From assembly GCF_910593785.1 (NCBI RefSeq), contig NZ_CAJVAP010000008.1, forward strand, positions 30,860 through 94,859: a stretch of 64,000 nt of DNA. The letters run 5' to 3'. The DNA comes from Leucobacter soli. GTDB taxonomy: Bacteria; Actinomycetota; Actinomycetes; Actinomycetales; Microbacteriaceae. Positions 16,719 through 25,706 of the stretch are shown piece by piece (positions within the stretch are counted from its first letter, which is position 1; each line of letters opens with the position of its first letter). The position numbers and the translations under genes were made by a program. The notes beneath the pieces were generated by a model, which was not told the origin of the DNA, made no database searches, and saw nothing but the letters and a program-made list of their open reading frames with translations.

Positions 16719-17720
16719 ATGTCGGACGCTGTACGCATGAATCCCGACGGATCCGTCAACGTCATGGAGTACCGGCGCACGCTCGGCGCGTTCATGACCG
16801 GCGTCACCGTCGTCACCACCACCGACGGAGAGGGTCGCCCGCGCGGGATGACCATGAACTCGTTCACCTCGGTCTCGCTCGACCCGCCGCTCGTCCTCGT
16901 CTGCGTGGATCACCGGGCCGCGAGCTACGACGCGTTCGTCGAGTCGGCGGGCATCGCGGTCCACATCCTCGGCTCGGAGCAGCAGGATCTCGCCCGCACC
17001 TTCGCATCGAAGTCGGAGGACAAGTTCGCCGACGTCGAGACGGTGGACGGCCGCGGCGGCGCACCGGTGATCCCGGACGTGCACGCGTGGATCGACTGCG
17101 CCACCGACCAGGTGGTCATCGCCGGCGACCACGCGATCATCATCGGCCGGGTGCTCGACTACGACGCGCAGGATCGCCGTCCGCTCGGGTTCTACCAGGG
17201 CAAGTTCAACGCCTTCTCCACCGACGAGGAGATCGTGCAGCAGCGGGGGGACGCCAGCGCGCAGACCACGGTCCGCTGGGTGGTCGAGACCGCGGACGGG
17301 CGCCTCGCGGTCCGCGCGGCCGACGACGGTTCCCTGGCGCTGCCGGAGAGCCGCCTGAGCGCCGAGCAGCTGTCCCACGGCGGGCTCTCGACCGCAGCTG
17401 CCGCCCGCCTGGGGTGCGACGTCGAGATCGACTTCCTCTACTCGGTGTACGACAGCGCGCAGGGCAATCCGATCCTCGTCTACCGCGGCCGCGCGCCCGG
17501 CGGGCTGGGCGACGCGACCGCGGACTGCACCCTGATCCCGGCCGCGCAGACGGACGGCGCCCGGTTCCGCGACCGGTCCGAGCAGGCCGTGATCCTGCGC
17601 TACCTCGATGAGCGCGCCGGCGCCGCCTTCGGCATCTACGCCGGCACGCAGGCCGAGGGATCGGTGGCCGTGCTCACCACCCCGCCTCGCTCGCACAAGC
17701 GCGAGGAGGAGGCGCGATGA
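16719..17720 (+). CDS. Flavin reductase with C-terminal Nudix-like extension
   Basis: 333 residues; typical flavin reductases have about 160-190. Residues about 12-170 are a flavin reductase domain (RRTLGAFMTGVTVVTTTDGE, GMTMNSFTSVSLDPPLVLVC, GRVLDYD, GFYQGKF), which makes reduced FMN/FAD for a partner monooxygenase. Residues about 185-330 form an extra domain whose layout (RWVVETADGRLAVRA, ALPESRLSAEQLSHG, FLYSVYDS) recalls a Nudix fold without the catalytic Nudix box. AAGGAG sits 7 bases before the ATG. It is the first gene of the GntR-controlled operon and overlaps the aldehyde dehydrogenase gene by 4 bp. Its partner is almost certainly the luciferase-like monooxygenase two genes downstream. 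Confidence 0.9.
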   Translation: MSDAVRMNPDGSVNVMEYRRTLGAFMTGVTVVTTTDGEGRPRGMTMNSFTSVSLDPPLVLVCVDHRAASYDAFVESAGIAVHILGSEQQDLARTFASKSEDKFADVETVDGRGGAPVIPDVHAWIDCATDQVVIAGDHAIIIGRVLDYDAQDRRPLGFYQGKFNAFSTDEEIVQQRGDASAQTTVRWVVETADGRLAVRAADDGSLALPESRLSAEQLSHGGLSTAAAARLGCDVEIDFLYSVYDSAQGNPILVYRGRAPGGLGDATADCTLIPAAQTDGARFRDRSEQAVILRYLDERAGAAFGIYAGTQAEGSVAVLTTPPRSHKREEEAR

Positions 17721-19252
17721 GCCCGCAGCTGCGCAGCGTCCCGAGCGAGGTCGAGACCGGGATCGCCGACAGGATCAGCGCCGCCGGCCTGCCGCTGCTG
17801 ATCGGCGGCGAGGAGGTGGCGGCCGCCGACGGGCGGACCTTCGCCAGCGTCGACCCCTTCTCGGGGGAGACCTGGTACGAGGCCGCCGATGCCGGTGCGG
17901 AGGACGTCGACCGGGCTGTGCGCTCCGCCGTCGAGGCCCAGCGAGCCTGGGCGCTGACCTCGGCCTACGACCGCGCGCGGATCCTGCTCCGGATCGCGGA
18001 CGCCGTCGAGGCCGACGCGGAGTCGATCGGTGTGATCGACACGCTCGACAACGGCAAGCTGCTGCGAGAGACCCGCTCGCAGGCGAGCGGCGTCGCCCAC
18101 TCGCTGCGCTACTCCGCCGGCAACGCCGAGACGATCGAGGGGATCACCGCCCCCACGGCCAAGCACACCACGCTCGGGCTGACGATCCGCGAACCCTATG
18201 GCGTGATCGGCTGCATGGTGCCCTGGAACTCGCCCGTGCCGCTGATGATCGACACCGCCGCGCCCGCGCTCGCCGCCGGCAACGCCGTCGTGGTGAAGAC
18301 GCCCGAGGATGCACCGGCCTCGGTGCTCCACTTCGCGAGGCTCGCGGTGGAGTACGGCCTGCCCCCGGGGCTCCTCAACGTGGTCTCGGGCAAGGGTCCC
18401 GCAGCCGGCGAGGCCCTGGTGAACCACCCGGATGTCGCGAAGCTCGTCTTCGTCGGCGGCGGCGTGGTCGGCCGGAAGGTCGCCGCGGCCGCGGCCGATC
18501 GGCTCATCCCCGTGATGCTCGAGCTCGGCGGGAAGTCGCCGCAGATCGTGCTGCCGGACGCCGACCTCGACAACGCCGTGCCCGGCCTCATCTCGGGCGT
18601 GATCGCTGCGGCCGGTCAGACCTGCGTCGCCGGATCGCGCGCCCTCATCCACGAGAGCATCTACGACGAGGTGCTGGCCGCCTTCGCCGCTCGAGTCGGC
18701 CGCCTCGCCTACGGCGATCCGCTGGCACCGGCCACCGAGATCGGGCCGCTCGCCTCCGCGCGGCAGACCGAGAGCGCGCTCCGTCACGTGTCGCAGGCGG
18801 AGGAGGACGGCGCCCGGCTCGTCGCCGGCGGCGCGCTCCGCGAGACGGGTGCGGGATCCGGCCGGTTCTTCGAACCGGCGATCTTCGCCGACGTGCGACC
18901 GGAGCACCGCCTGTTCCAGACGGAGGTCTTCGGTCCCATCATCGGCTTCACCCCCTTCTCCGACATCGACGAGGCGCTCGCGCTCGCCAACGATTCGGCC
19001 TTCGGCCTCGCGTCGGGCCTGTGGACGCGGAGCATCGACACCGCCCTGACCGTCGCCAAGCGCATCAAGGCCGGCACGGTCTGGGTCAACACCTACCGGG
19101 CGCCCGAGCAGTCGATCTCCTCCGGGGGCTACAAGGAGAGCGGTTACGGGCGCATCGGCGGCAGCCGGGAACTCTACGAGTTCACCCGCGAGAAGACCAT
19201 CATCATCAACCACTCCGGGACGGTGAACGACCCGTTCGTCATGGGCGGCTGA
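17717..19252 (+). CDS. NAD(P)-dependent aldehyde dehydrogenase
   Basis: 511-residue aldehyde dehydrogenase with all key elements: MVPWNSPVPL, FVGGGVVGRK, the base Glu in LELGGKSP (about residue 271), the catalytic Cys in AAGQTCVAGSR (about 305) and TEVFGPIIGF. The N-terminus carries about 25 extra residues. The ATGA overlap with the flavin reductase gene shows translational coupling. Lying between the flavin reductase and the monooxygenase, it probably oxidises an aldehyde released when the monooxygenase product is cleaved. The sequence pattern is of the betaine/aromatic-aldehyde dehydrogenase type; the actual substrate cannot be fixed. Confidence 0.92.
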   Translation: MSPQLRSVPSEVETGIADRISAAGLPLLIGGEEVAAADGRTFASVDPFSGETWYEAADAGAEDVDRAVRSAVEAQRAWALTSAYDRARILLRIADAVEADAESIGVIDTLDNGKLLRETRSQASGVAHSLRYSAGNAETIEGITAPTAKHTTLGLTIREPYGVIGCMVPWNSPVPLMIDTAAPALAAGNAVVVKTPEDAPASVLHFARLAVEYGLPPGLLNVVSGKGPAAGEALVNHPDVAKLVFVGGGVVGRKVAAAAADRLIPVMLELGGKSPQIVLPDADLDNAVPGLISGVIAAAGQTCVAGSRALIHESIYDEVLAAFAARVGRLAYGDPLAPATEIGPLASARQTESALRHVSQAEEDGARLVAGGALRETGAGSGRFFEPAIFADVRPEHRLFQTEVFGPIIGFTPFSDIDEALALANDSAFGLASGLWTRSIDTALTVAKRIKAGTVWVNTYRAPEQSISSGGYKESGYGRIGGSRELYEFTREKTIIINHSGTVNDPFVMGG

Positions 19253-19311
19253 TCCCGCCGCCCCACCAGCGCCCCGACGGGGCACCCGCAGACACTACGA
19301 GGGAGTACAAG

Positions 19312-20364
19312 ATGAGATTCGCACTGATGATCGACCTGGGGCGCACGAGCCCCGACACGTCGATGGCGGAGGTCATCCGCAACGTCACCGCGATCGCCAA
19401 GACGGCCGAGGAGTCGGGCTTCGAGGCCCTCTTCGTGGGCGAGCACCACGGCCACGAGCGGACGATCGCCCCGGCGCCGTTCACCCTGCTCACCTACCTG
19501 GCCGGCCACACCGAACGCATCCGCCTCGGCACCGCCGTGCTCTGCGCCCCCTACTGGCACCCCATCCGACTGGCCGGCGAGGCCGCACTGTTCGACCATC
19601 TGAGCGGTGGTCGCCTGGAGCTCGGGATCGGCCGCGGCGCCTACCCCTACGAGTTCGCCCGCATGGCCGGCGGCATTCCGCCGGAGATCGCGCGCGAGCA
19701 GCTCGGCGAACTGCTCCCGGCGCTGCGCGGACTCTGGGCCGGCGACTACGCTCACGACGGCACGATGTGGAAGTTCCCGTCGAGCACCTCGACGCCGCGG
19801 CCTCTGGACCCCGCGGGTCCGCCGCTGTGGGTGTCGGCGCGCCACCCCGACGTGTTCCGGCTCGCCGTGGAGAACCGCGCGAACCTCATGGTCGCGCCCC
19901 TCATGAAGGGCTTCGAAGAGGTCGTGTCGCTGCGCGAGCGCGTCGACGCCGCGACCGCCGAGGTCGACAACGGCTTCGTGCCCGAGATGATGGTGCTGCG
20001 CAACACCTACGTCTCCGCGGAGGGCGAGGATCTCACCGCCGCCGCAGAGGCCTACCGCCGCGACTCGGGTACCTTCGAGAACCTCTACAGCACGAACGGC
20101 AAGGTCGAGCAGGGCTGGGTGGAGTACATCGATCCGAGCATCAGCGAGTCCCGCAGCGAGTACACGGTCGAGAAGATCCTCGAGAACCTGGTGTTCGGCA
20201 CGAGCGCCGAGGTGGTCGAGCAGCTGCGCGCCTACGAGGAGGTGGGCACCGACGTCTACCTCTACGACGCCAGCCTGGGCATGTCCCTCGAGGAAGAACT
20301 GGCCTCGATCCGGCGTTTCGGCGCCGAGGTCATCCCCCACTACGCCACCGCGAAGGAGAACTGA
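19312..20364 (+). CDS. Luciferase-like (LLM class) flavin-dependent monooxygenase
   Basis: 350-residue bacterial-luciferase-like TIM-barrel enzyme that uses reduced flavin and O2. Visible: EESGFEALFVGEHHGHERTI near the N-terminus, TERIRLGTAVLCAPYWHPIR, the LSGGRLELGIGRGAYPYEF substrate/flavin-site block (about 97-115), and WVSARHPDVFRLAVE. The ATG at 19312 has GAGGGAG upstream. The 59-bp gap after the dehydrogenase holds a small hairpin GCCCC-GAC-GGGGC (19271-19283). It is presumably the catalytic heart of the GntR-controlled pathway, supplied with reduced flavin by the protein encoded at 16719. RutA-, nitrilotriacetate- and pyridine-type ring or C-N cleaving monooxygenases belong to the same superfamily, but the substrate here is unknown. 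Confidence 0.92.
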   Translation: MRFALMIDLGRTSPDTSMAEVIRNVTAIAKTAEESGFEALFVGEHHGHERTIAPAPFTLLTYLAGHTERIRLGTAVLCAPYWHPIRLAGEAALFDHLSGGRLELGIGRGAYPYEFARMAGGIPPEIAREQLGELLPALRGLWAGDYAHDGTMWKFPSSTSTPRPLDPAGPPLWVSARHPDVFRLAVENRANLMVAPLMKGFEEVVSLRERVDAATAEVDNGFVPEMMVLRNTYVSAEGEDLTAAAEAYRRDSGTFENLYSTNGKVEQGWVEYIDPSISESRSEYTVEKILENLVFGTSAEVVEQLRAYEEVGTDVYLYDASLGMSLEEELASIRRFGAEVIPHYATAKEN

Positions 20365-20368
20365 ACCG

Positions 20369-21136
20369 ATGCACACCGAGTACCGCATCGCGCACCCCGA
20401 GGGCACCGGGACGCCGATCCTCTGCATCCATGGCGTGGGCGCGTCGATGAGCTCCTGGGACCGCGTCATCGAGCAGCTCCCCGTCGACCGTCCCATCGTG
20501 AGCTACGACCTCCGCGGTCACGGGGGCTCCGACAAGCCCGCCGGGCCGTATTCGATCGACGACTTCATCGGCGACGCGCTGGCGCTCATGGACGACCTGG
20601 GGATCGCGGTCTTCGATGTCGCCGGGTTCTCGCTGGGCGGGCTCATCGCCCAGGGTCTCGCGCTGAAGGCGCCGGATCGCATCCGCCGACTGGTGCTCGT
20701 CGGTACCGTCGCGAACCGGACCGAGGAGGAGCGGGCGCGCGTCGAGCAGCGCTATCAGGAGCTGGCCACCGAGGGGCCGGTCGCCATCGCGCAGCGGAGC
20801 GTCGACCGTTGGTTCACGCCCGAGTACATCGCCGAGCACCCCGAGGTGCGCGAGCAGACCCTGCAGCGGATGGCCGAACTCGATCCGGCGGCCTACACTG
20901 CGGCCTACCGGGTGCTCGCGACGACCGACTTCGCGGATCGGGTGCACGAGATCCAGGCCCCCACCCTGGCCATTGCCGGCGAGGGCGATGTCGGCTCCCC
21001 GCCGCACATGTCGGAGTACATCGTGAACGCGGTGGCCGACGGCCGCCTCGTCGTCATCCCCGGCGTCAAGCACAACATGCTGAGCGTCACGACGGATAGG
21101 ATCGCGAAGGAGATCACCGCACATGTCGACGACTGA
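20369..21136 (+). CDS. Alpha/beta hydrolase (PcaD/RutD-like)
   Basis: 255-residue alpha/beta hydrolase with oxyanion-hole HGVGAS (about residues 21-26), nucleophile elbow GFSLGG (about 88-93), acid in GEGD (about 205) and a His in VKHNMLS (about 234). The pattern resembles 3-oxoadipate enol-lactonases (PcaD) and the RutD aminoacrylate hydrolase. It starts 4 bp after the monooxygenase gene and overlaps the downstream carboxymuconolactone-decarboxylase-like gene by 14 bp, so all three are tightly coupled. A likely job is hydrolysis of a lactone, amide or ester-like product of the monooxygenase. Confidence 0.9.
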   Translation: MHTEYRIAHPEGTGTPILCIHGVGASMSSWDRVIEQLPVDRPIVSYDLRGHGGSDKPAGPYSIDDFIGDALALMDDLGIAVFDVAGFSLGGLIAQGLALKAPDRIRRLVLVGTVANRTEEERARVEQRYQELATEGPVAIAQRSVDRWFTPEYIAEHPEVREQTLQRMAELDPAAYTAAYRVLATTDFADRVHEIQAPTLAIAGEGDVGSPPHMSEYIVNAVADGRLVVIPGVKHNMLSVTTDRIAKEITAHVDD

Positions 21137-21536
21137 GCCGAATTCCGAGAGCCTCTTCGAGCGAGGCATGCAGGTGCGCCGCCGCGTGCTCGGCGACGAG
21201 TACGTCGACGCCGCGATGGCCGAGACGGATCCGCTGACGACCGCGTTCCAGCCGTTCATGACCTCGTACTGCTGGGGCGAGATCTGGACCGATGACACCC
21301 TGCCCCCGCGAGAGCGCAGCCTCATCGTGCTCTCGATCACCGCGGCGCTCGGCCGCATGGGAGAGTTCGAGATCCACACGCGCGGCGCGCTGCGCAACGG
21401 GGTCACCCCCGACGAGCTGCTCGCCGTGCTGAAGCAGATCACCGTCTACGCCGGCGTTCCGGCCGGCGTGAGCGGACTCAAGATCATGCGCAGGATCATC
21501 GCCGAGTTCGAGGCCGACCCTACCCGCACCGAATAG
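21123..21536 (+). CDS. Carboxymuconolactone decarboxylase-like protein (PcaC family)
   Basis: 137-residue protein of the CMD/AhpD-like fold. PRERSLIVLSITAALGRMGE, EIHTRGALRNGVTPDELL and the YAGVPAG motif are the core of PcaC-type 4-carboxymuconolactone decarboxylases; no CxxC of the AhpD peroxidase branch is present. The start at 21123 overlaps the hydrolase gene by 14 bp. PcaD and PcaC neighbours act together in the protocatechuate pathway, but no ring-cleavage dioxygenase or PcaB is nearby, so here the pair probably works on a different intermediate. Confidence 0.88.
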   Translation: MSTTEPNSESLFERGMQVRRRVLGDEYVDAAMAETDPLTTAFQPFMTSYCWGEIWTDDTLPPRERSLIVLSITAALGRMGEFEIHTRGALRNGVTPDELLAVLKQITVYAGVPAGVSGLKIMRRIIAEFEADPTRTE

Positions 21537-21579
21537 ACCGACCGACTACCGTTGTAGAAGATATCGAAGGAGATACACC

Positions 21580-22668
21580 ATGAAACTGTCCATCAAACGG
21601 ACCATCGGGGGCGCACTCGCGGCGTCCCTCGCGGTCGCGGCCCTCGCCGGCTGCGCGCCGAGCAGCGACGGCGGCGGCGATGGCGGCGACGGCGGTTCGT
21701 CCGACGTCACCCTGACGCTCGTCACCTGGGGCGGCACGACGGAGGAGGGCTTCAAGAAGGTCTACGCCGATCCGTTCACGGCGGAGACCGGCATCAAGAC
21801 CAAGATGGTCAACCCCGTCGACTACGGCAAGTACACGGCGCAGCTCGAGACCGGCAACATCACCTGGGACTGGGTCGATATCGAGGGCTGGTTCGCCTAC
21901 CAGCGCCAGGCCGACTGGGCCACGATCGATCGCGATGTCGTGCAGTACGACGACGCAGACGTGATCAACCCGCCCGGCAAGGACTACAGCACGATCGACT
22001 GGGGCATCCCGTCGCCGTCGTACTCGTTCGTGATCTCGTACCGCACGGAGGAGGCGCAGCACCCGACCACCTGGGAGGAGTTCTTCGACACCGACGCGAT
22101 CCCGGGCAAGCGCGCCATCTACAACTGGCCGTACGGCATGCTCGAGGTCGCCCTCCTCGGCGACGGAGTGCCCATGGACGAGCTCTACCCGCTCGACGTG
22201 GACCGCGCGCTCGCGAAGCTCGACTCGGTGCGCGACGACCTCGTCTTCTGGAACTCGGGCGCCGAGCTGCAGCAGATCCTCAGCACCGGCGGCGCTCCCT
22301 TCGCCTTCGCGTGGAACAACCGCGTCGCCGCGCTGATGAAGGAGGACCAGCCGGTCGCGATCGAGTGGGGCGAGAACCTGCAGGACGGCAGCGTCAACAC
22401 CATCGCCGCAGCCTCGCCGCGTCTCGACGAGACCATGCAGTTCTTCAACTTCATGATGGATGCCGACCGTCAGCGCGATGTCGCGCTCTCGACCGGCTAC
22501 TCGCCCGTGCTGAAGTCGTCGTTCGAGAAGATCGACACCGACCTGCAGCCGCTCTACAACGCCTACCCGGCGAACCTGGAGCAGGCCGTGGGCACGATCG
22601 ACCACGACTGGTGGGCCGAGAACTACGACGCGGTCAGCGCCAAGTGGACCGAGTGGGCCGCGGGCTGA
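21580..22668 (+). CDS. Polyamine-type ABC transporter substrate-binding lipoprotein
   Basis: 362-residue solute-binding lipoprotein of the PotD/PotF-like family. The signal has MKLSIKRTIG, a hydrophobic core and the lipobox LAGC with Cys at about residue 25, followed by a Gly/Asp-rich linker. LTLVTWGGTTEEGFKKVYAD starts the mature fold; WDWVDIEGW, WEEFFD and FAWNNR line what is the ligand cleft in the family. AAGGAGAT lies before the ATG. A 43-bp gap separates it from the CMD-like gene, so it probably belongs to the same long GntR-controlled operon. The family takes up putrescine, spermidine, and also other cationic or carboxylate solutes. Confidence 0.92.
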   Translation: MKLSIKRTIGGALAASLAVAALAGCAPSSDGGGDGGDGGSSDVTLTLVTWGGTTEEGFKKVYADPFTAETGIKTKMVNPVDYGKYTAQLETGNITWDWVDIEGWFAYQRQADWATIDRDVVQYDDADVINPPGKDYSTIDWGIPSPSYSFVISYRTEEAQHPTTWEEFFDTDAIPGKRAIYNWPYGMLEVALLGDGVPMDELYPLDVDRALAKLDSVRDDLVFWNSGAELQQILSTGGAPFAFAWNNRVAALMKEDQPVAIEWGENLQDGSVNTIAAASPRLDETMQFFNFMMDADRQRDVALSTGYSPVLKSSFEKIDTDLQPLYNAYPANLEQAVGTIDHDWWAENYDAVSAKWTEWAAG

Positions 22669-22680
22669 TCACCGACTGAC

Positions 22681-22712
22681 GGTTGCGGGGCGCGGGCAGG
22701 CGCCCCGCAACC
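22681..22712 (+). terminator. Strong intercistronic hairpin downstream of the binding-protein gene
   Basis: A perfect 13-bp stem, GGTTGCGGGGCGC (22681-22693) with GCGCCCCGCAACC (22700-22712), closes a GGGCAG loop. No T-tract follows. Its place between binding protein and permease genes fits a partial terminator or an RNase barrier that raises binding-protein yield. Confidence 0.75.
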
Positions 22713-22779
22713 GCCCCCCCGGATCGGCTCACCGCCGATCCACCGACGAACCCCATGGATTCGCGAGAAAGTAGTTGAC

Positions 22780-23658
22780 ATGACGACCGATCTCCACGCG
22801 GTGGTGAGCCGAGCCCCGCGTCGCGACCGACGCGGGAGCATCTGGGCGAACGCCGCCTGGCTCTACGTGCCGGCGCTGCTCATCCTGCTGCCGGTCTTCC
22901 TGGCCCCCACCATCCTGCTGCTCTCCATGAGCGTGACCGCGGAGCCGGCCGGTCTCAGCCACTACCAGGAGCTGTTCGGCTCCAACCTGTTCTGGACCGT
23001 GCTCTGGCGCAGCGTCGTGATGTCGTTCGTGGTCGCCGCGATCGCGCTCGTCATAGGCCTGCCCTACGCCTCGATCGCGAACTCGGCCGGGCCCAGGATG
23101 AGCGCCGTGCTCTACGGCGCCATCGTGTCGTCGCTCTTCTTCAGCGTGATCGTCCGCGCCTACGCGTGGCTGGCGCTCCTCGGGACCGGCGGTCCCGTCA
23201 TCAAGTTCTTCGAGCAGATCGGCATCCCGACCGAGAAGCTCGCGCTCGTCAACAGCCCGACCGGCGTCGTGATCGGCATGGTCCAGTACGGCGTGCCCTT
23301 CATGGTGCTCGCCATCTCCGACGTGATGCGCCGCGTCGACTCGAGCTACGATCGCGCGGCGGCCACGCTCGGCGCGGGCCCGATCACCCGCTGGGTGAAG
23401 GTCAAGCTGCCGATGCTCATGCCCGGCATCACCGCCGGCATCACCATCGTCTTCGTCACGACGCTCGGCTACTTCATCATTCCGTCGATCCTCGGCTCGC
23501 CGCAGCAGATGATGATCGGCCAGCTCATCAGCCAGCAGGTCGGCACCACCATGAACTGGGGCATGGGCGCTGCGATGGCGAGCGTGCTGCTCATCATCAC
23601 GCTCGCCATCGTGCTCGTCATGCAGTGGGTCGGCAAACGCATCGGGAGGCAGCAGTGA
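22780..23658 (+). CDS. Polyamine-type ABC transporter permease (PotB-like)
   Basis: 292-residue permease with about six hydrophobic segments, the first at about 27-50. The coupling loop DRAAATLGAGPITRWVKVKLPMLMPG (starts at about residue 190) contains the EAA-like motif that contacts the ATPase. ATPase and second permease follow. It is coupled to the second permease by a GTGA overlap. The ATG at 22780 follows GAAAGTAG, a weak SD; the upstream hairpin may limit its expression compared with the binding protein. Confidence 0.92.
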   Translation: MTTDLHAVVSRAPRRDRRGSIWANAAWLYVPALLILLPVFLAPTILLLSMSVTAEPAGLSHYQELFGSNLFWTVLWRSVVMSFVVAAIALVIGLPYASIANSAGPRMSAVLYGAIVSSLFFSVIVRAYAWLALLGTGGPVIKFFEQIGIPTEKLALVNSPTGVVIGMVQYGVPFMVLAISDVMRRVDSSYDRAAATLGAGPITRWVKVKLPMLMPGITAGITIVFVTTLGYFIIPSILGSPQQMMIGQLISQQVGTTMNWGMGAAMASVLLIITLAIVLVMQWVGKRIGRQQ

Positions 23659-24470
23659 AACCCAGACTCGCCACGCGCGTCGTCGGCATCATCTTCGGGC
23701 TGCTCGTCGCCGCCTACCTTATCCTGCCGGCGCTCGCCGTCGTGCCCATGGCCTTCTCCTCCGGCATGTTCCTCGAGTTCCCGCCGCCCGGCTACTCGAT
23801 GCAGTGGATCGTCCGCTTCTTCGAGGATCCGGAGTGGGTGGCGGCGCTGACACGCAGCCTGTGGGTCGCGGCGGCCACCGCCGTCGTCGCCGCGCCGCTC
23901 GGCACGCTCGCCTCGTACGCGATCCTCACCGCGAGCCCGCGCCTCGCGCGCATCAATCAGCCGCTCCTGATGCTCCCCATGATGGTGCCGGTGGTCATCT
24001 CGGGCTTCGGGCTCTACCTCGTCACGCTGCTCTTCCGCGTGCAGGGCGGCCTCTGGCTCGTGGTGCTCGCGCACATCGGCCTCGCGCTGCCGTTCGTCGT
24101 CATCACGGTGACCGCCTCGCTGCGCACCTTCGACTTCCGGCTCGTCCGGGCGGCGCGCGTGCACGGCGCCACCGCGCTGCAGACCTTCCTCAAGGTCGTC
24201 GTGCCCGTGATCGCGCCGGGCATCGGCGCCGGCGTGCTCATCGCGCTGATGGTCTCGCTCGACGAGGCGGTCGTCGCCCTGTTCGTGGCCGGCGACTACG
24301 AGCCGACGCTGCCGGTGCGCATGTTCGGCAGCATCACCTACGAGCTCAACCCGCTCGTACCCGTAGCCGCGACCGTGCTGACGCTGTCGACCTTCCTGCT
24401 GCTCGGCGGCGCGCTGCTGCTGAACACCATTTCCAAGCGTCGCACCGGTGCCGCGCTCAAGTTCGGATAG
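23655..24470 (+). CDS. Polyamine-type ABC transporter permease (PotC-like)
   Basis: 271-residue permease of the PotC type with about six membrane segments and the coupling loop RAARVHGATALQTFLKVVVP (about residues 160-179). It starts at a GTG inside GTGA on the stop of the first permease, with GGGAGG 4-9 bases upstream. A longer open frame exists in the same reading frame but has no start signal. Together with 22780 it forms the heterodimeric channel. Confidence 0.92.
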   Translation: MKPRLATRVVGIIFGLLVAAYLILPALAVVPMAFSSGMFLEFPPPGYSMQWIVRFFEDPEWVAALTRSLWVAAATAVVAAPLGTLASYAILTASPRLARINQPLLMLPMMVPVVISGFGLYLVTLLFRVQGGLWLVVLAHIGLALPFVVITVTASLRTFDFRLVRAARVHGATALQTFLKVVVPVIAPGIGAGVLIALMVSLDEAVVALFVAGDYEPTLPVRMFGSITYELNPLVPVAATVLTLSTFLLLGGALLLNTISKRRTGAALKFG

Positions 24471-24485
24471 TCCAAGGAGAAACCG

Positions 24486-25598
24486 ATGACGACCACCATC
24501 CCGGCACCCCTGCACGACCTCGCGGGGCCCGCGGCGAGCCTCGATCTCGTCGATCTGAGCAAGCACTACGGCGACGTCGTCGCAGCGAACGAGGTGAACC
24601 TCTCGATCAAGCCCGGCGAGTTCGTGACACTGCTCGGCCCGAGCGGATCGGGCAAGAGCACGACGCTCGCGATGGTCGCGGGGTTCGAATCGCCGACCTC
24701 CGGCCAGATCTTCCTGAACCAGAAGGACATCACGCATCTCGTCACGCACAAGCGCGGGCTCGGCATGGTGTTCCAGGGCTATGCGCTCTTCCCGCACATG
24801 ACGGTCTTCGAGAACGTCGCCTTCCCGCTGCGGCTCCGCAAGAGCCGCGACACGGACGTGCGGGCCCGAGTCATGGAGACCCTCGAGGCTGTCTCGCTCG
24901 AGCGGTTCGCCGACCGCCGCCCCGCCGCCCTCTCCGGCGGTCAGCAGCAGCGCGTCGCGCTCGCCCGAGCGTTCGTGCACCGGCCGCCGATCCTGCTCAT
25001 GGACGAGCCGCTCAGCGCCCTCGACAAGAACCTGCGGGAGCAGATGCAGGCGGAGATCCGGCGCCTGCACCAGGAACTCGGCACGACCGTGCTCTTCGTC
25101 ACCCACGACCAGGAGGAGGCGCTCGGGCTGAGCGACCGCGTGGTCGTGATGCGCGACGGCGAGATCTCCCAGGTCGGCACGCCCGAGGAGATGTACGAAC
25201 TGCCGCGCAACGAGTTCGTCGGCAGCTTCCTGGGCGCCGCCAACTACCTGAGCGGATCGGTCCTCGAGGAGCGCGACGGCATGGTCGATGTGCGTCTGGA
25301 TGGCGGCGGCGCGATGCGCGGCCGCTCGGCGGCGTCGCTCGGCACGGGCACGCCGGTCAAGGTGCTGCTGCGCCCCGAGGACGGCGTGGCCGCTCTCGGT
25401 TCGGGTGTCAACGAGGTGCGGATCCGTCCCACCGAGCTCGTCTACCTGGGCGAGAGGATCCGCGTCGGCGCCGACTTCATCGACGGCGGAGAGGGCTTCT
25501 TCTGGGCCGACCACGGCTCGGTGTCCGGCATCGACCTGGGGCGCGAGACGACGATGGGGTGGCCGATCGAGCGCACGGCGGTCGTCCCGGCCGGTTGA
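24486..25598 (+). CDS. Polyamine-type ABC transporter ATPase (PotA-like)
   Basis: 370 residues: an ABC domain with Walker [10 protein letters not shown] (51-59), Q-loop VFQGYALFPHM, signature [14 protein letters not shown], Walker B ILLMDEPLSALDKN and switch His in FVTHDQEEA, followed by a C-terminal TOBE-type regulatory region (about 280-365: VLLRPEDGVAAL). AAGGAG precedes the ATG. It is the last gene of the GntR-controlled plus-strand operon; a 265-bp gap with a large inverted repeat follows before the convergent minus-strand genes. It energises uptake of the compound probably degraded by the upstream enzymes. Confidence 0.94.
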   Translation: MTTTIPAPLHDLAGPAASLDLVDLSKHYGDVVAANEVNLSIKPGEFVTLLGPSGSGKSTTLAMVAGFESPTSGQIFLNQKDITHLVTHKRGLGMVFQGYALFPHMTVFENVAFPLRLRKSRDTDVRARVMETLEAVSLERFADRRPAALSGGQQQRVALARAFVHRPPILLMDEPLSALDKNLREQMQAEIRRLHQELGTTVLFVTHDQEEALGLSDRVVVMRDGEISQVGTPEEMYELPRNEFVGSFLGAANYLSGSVLEERDGMVDVRLDGGGAMRGRSAASLGTGTPVKVLLRPEDGVAALGSGVNEVRIRPTELVYLGERIRVGADFIDGGEGFFWADHGSVSGIDLGRETTMGWPIERTAVVPAG

Positions 25599-25706
25599 GC
25601 GGTCCAGCCGCGTCGTCGCCCCGGTAGACCGAGGCGTCGGCGCCGCTGGCACTGGTGCTGGTGCTGACACTGGCGCTGGCGGGCGCGTCGGCGGCGGATA
25701 CCCGCG

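Noticed and set aside
19312..21536. A complete Rut uracil pathway
   Set aside because: RutA-, RutF- and RutD-like members are matched only at superfamily level; RutB, RutC and RutE equivalents are not identifiable.
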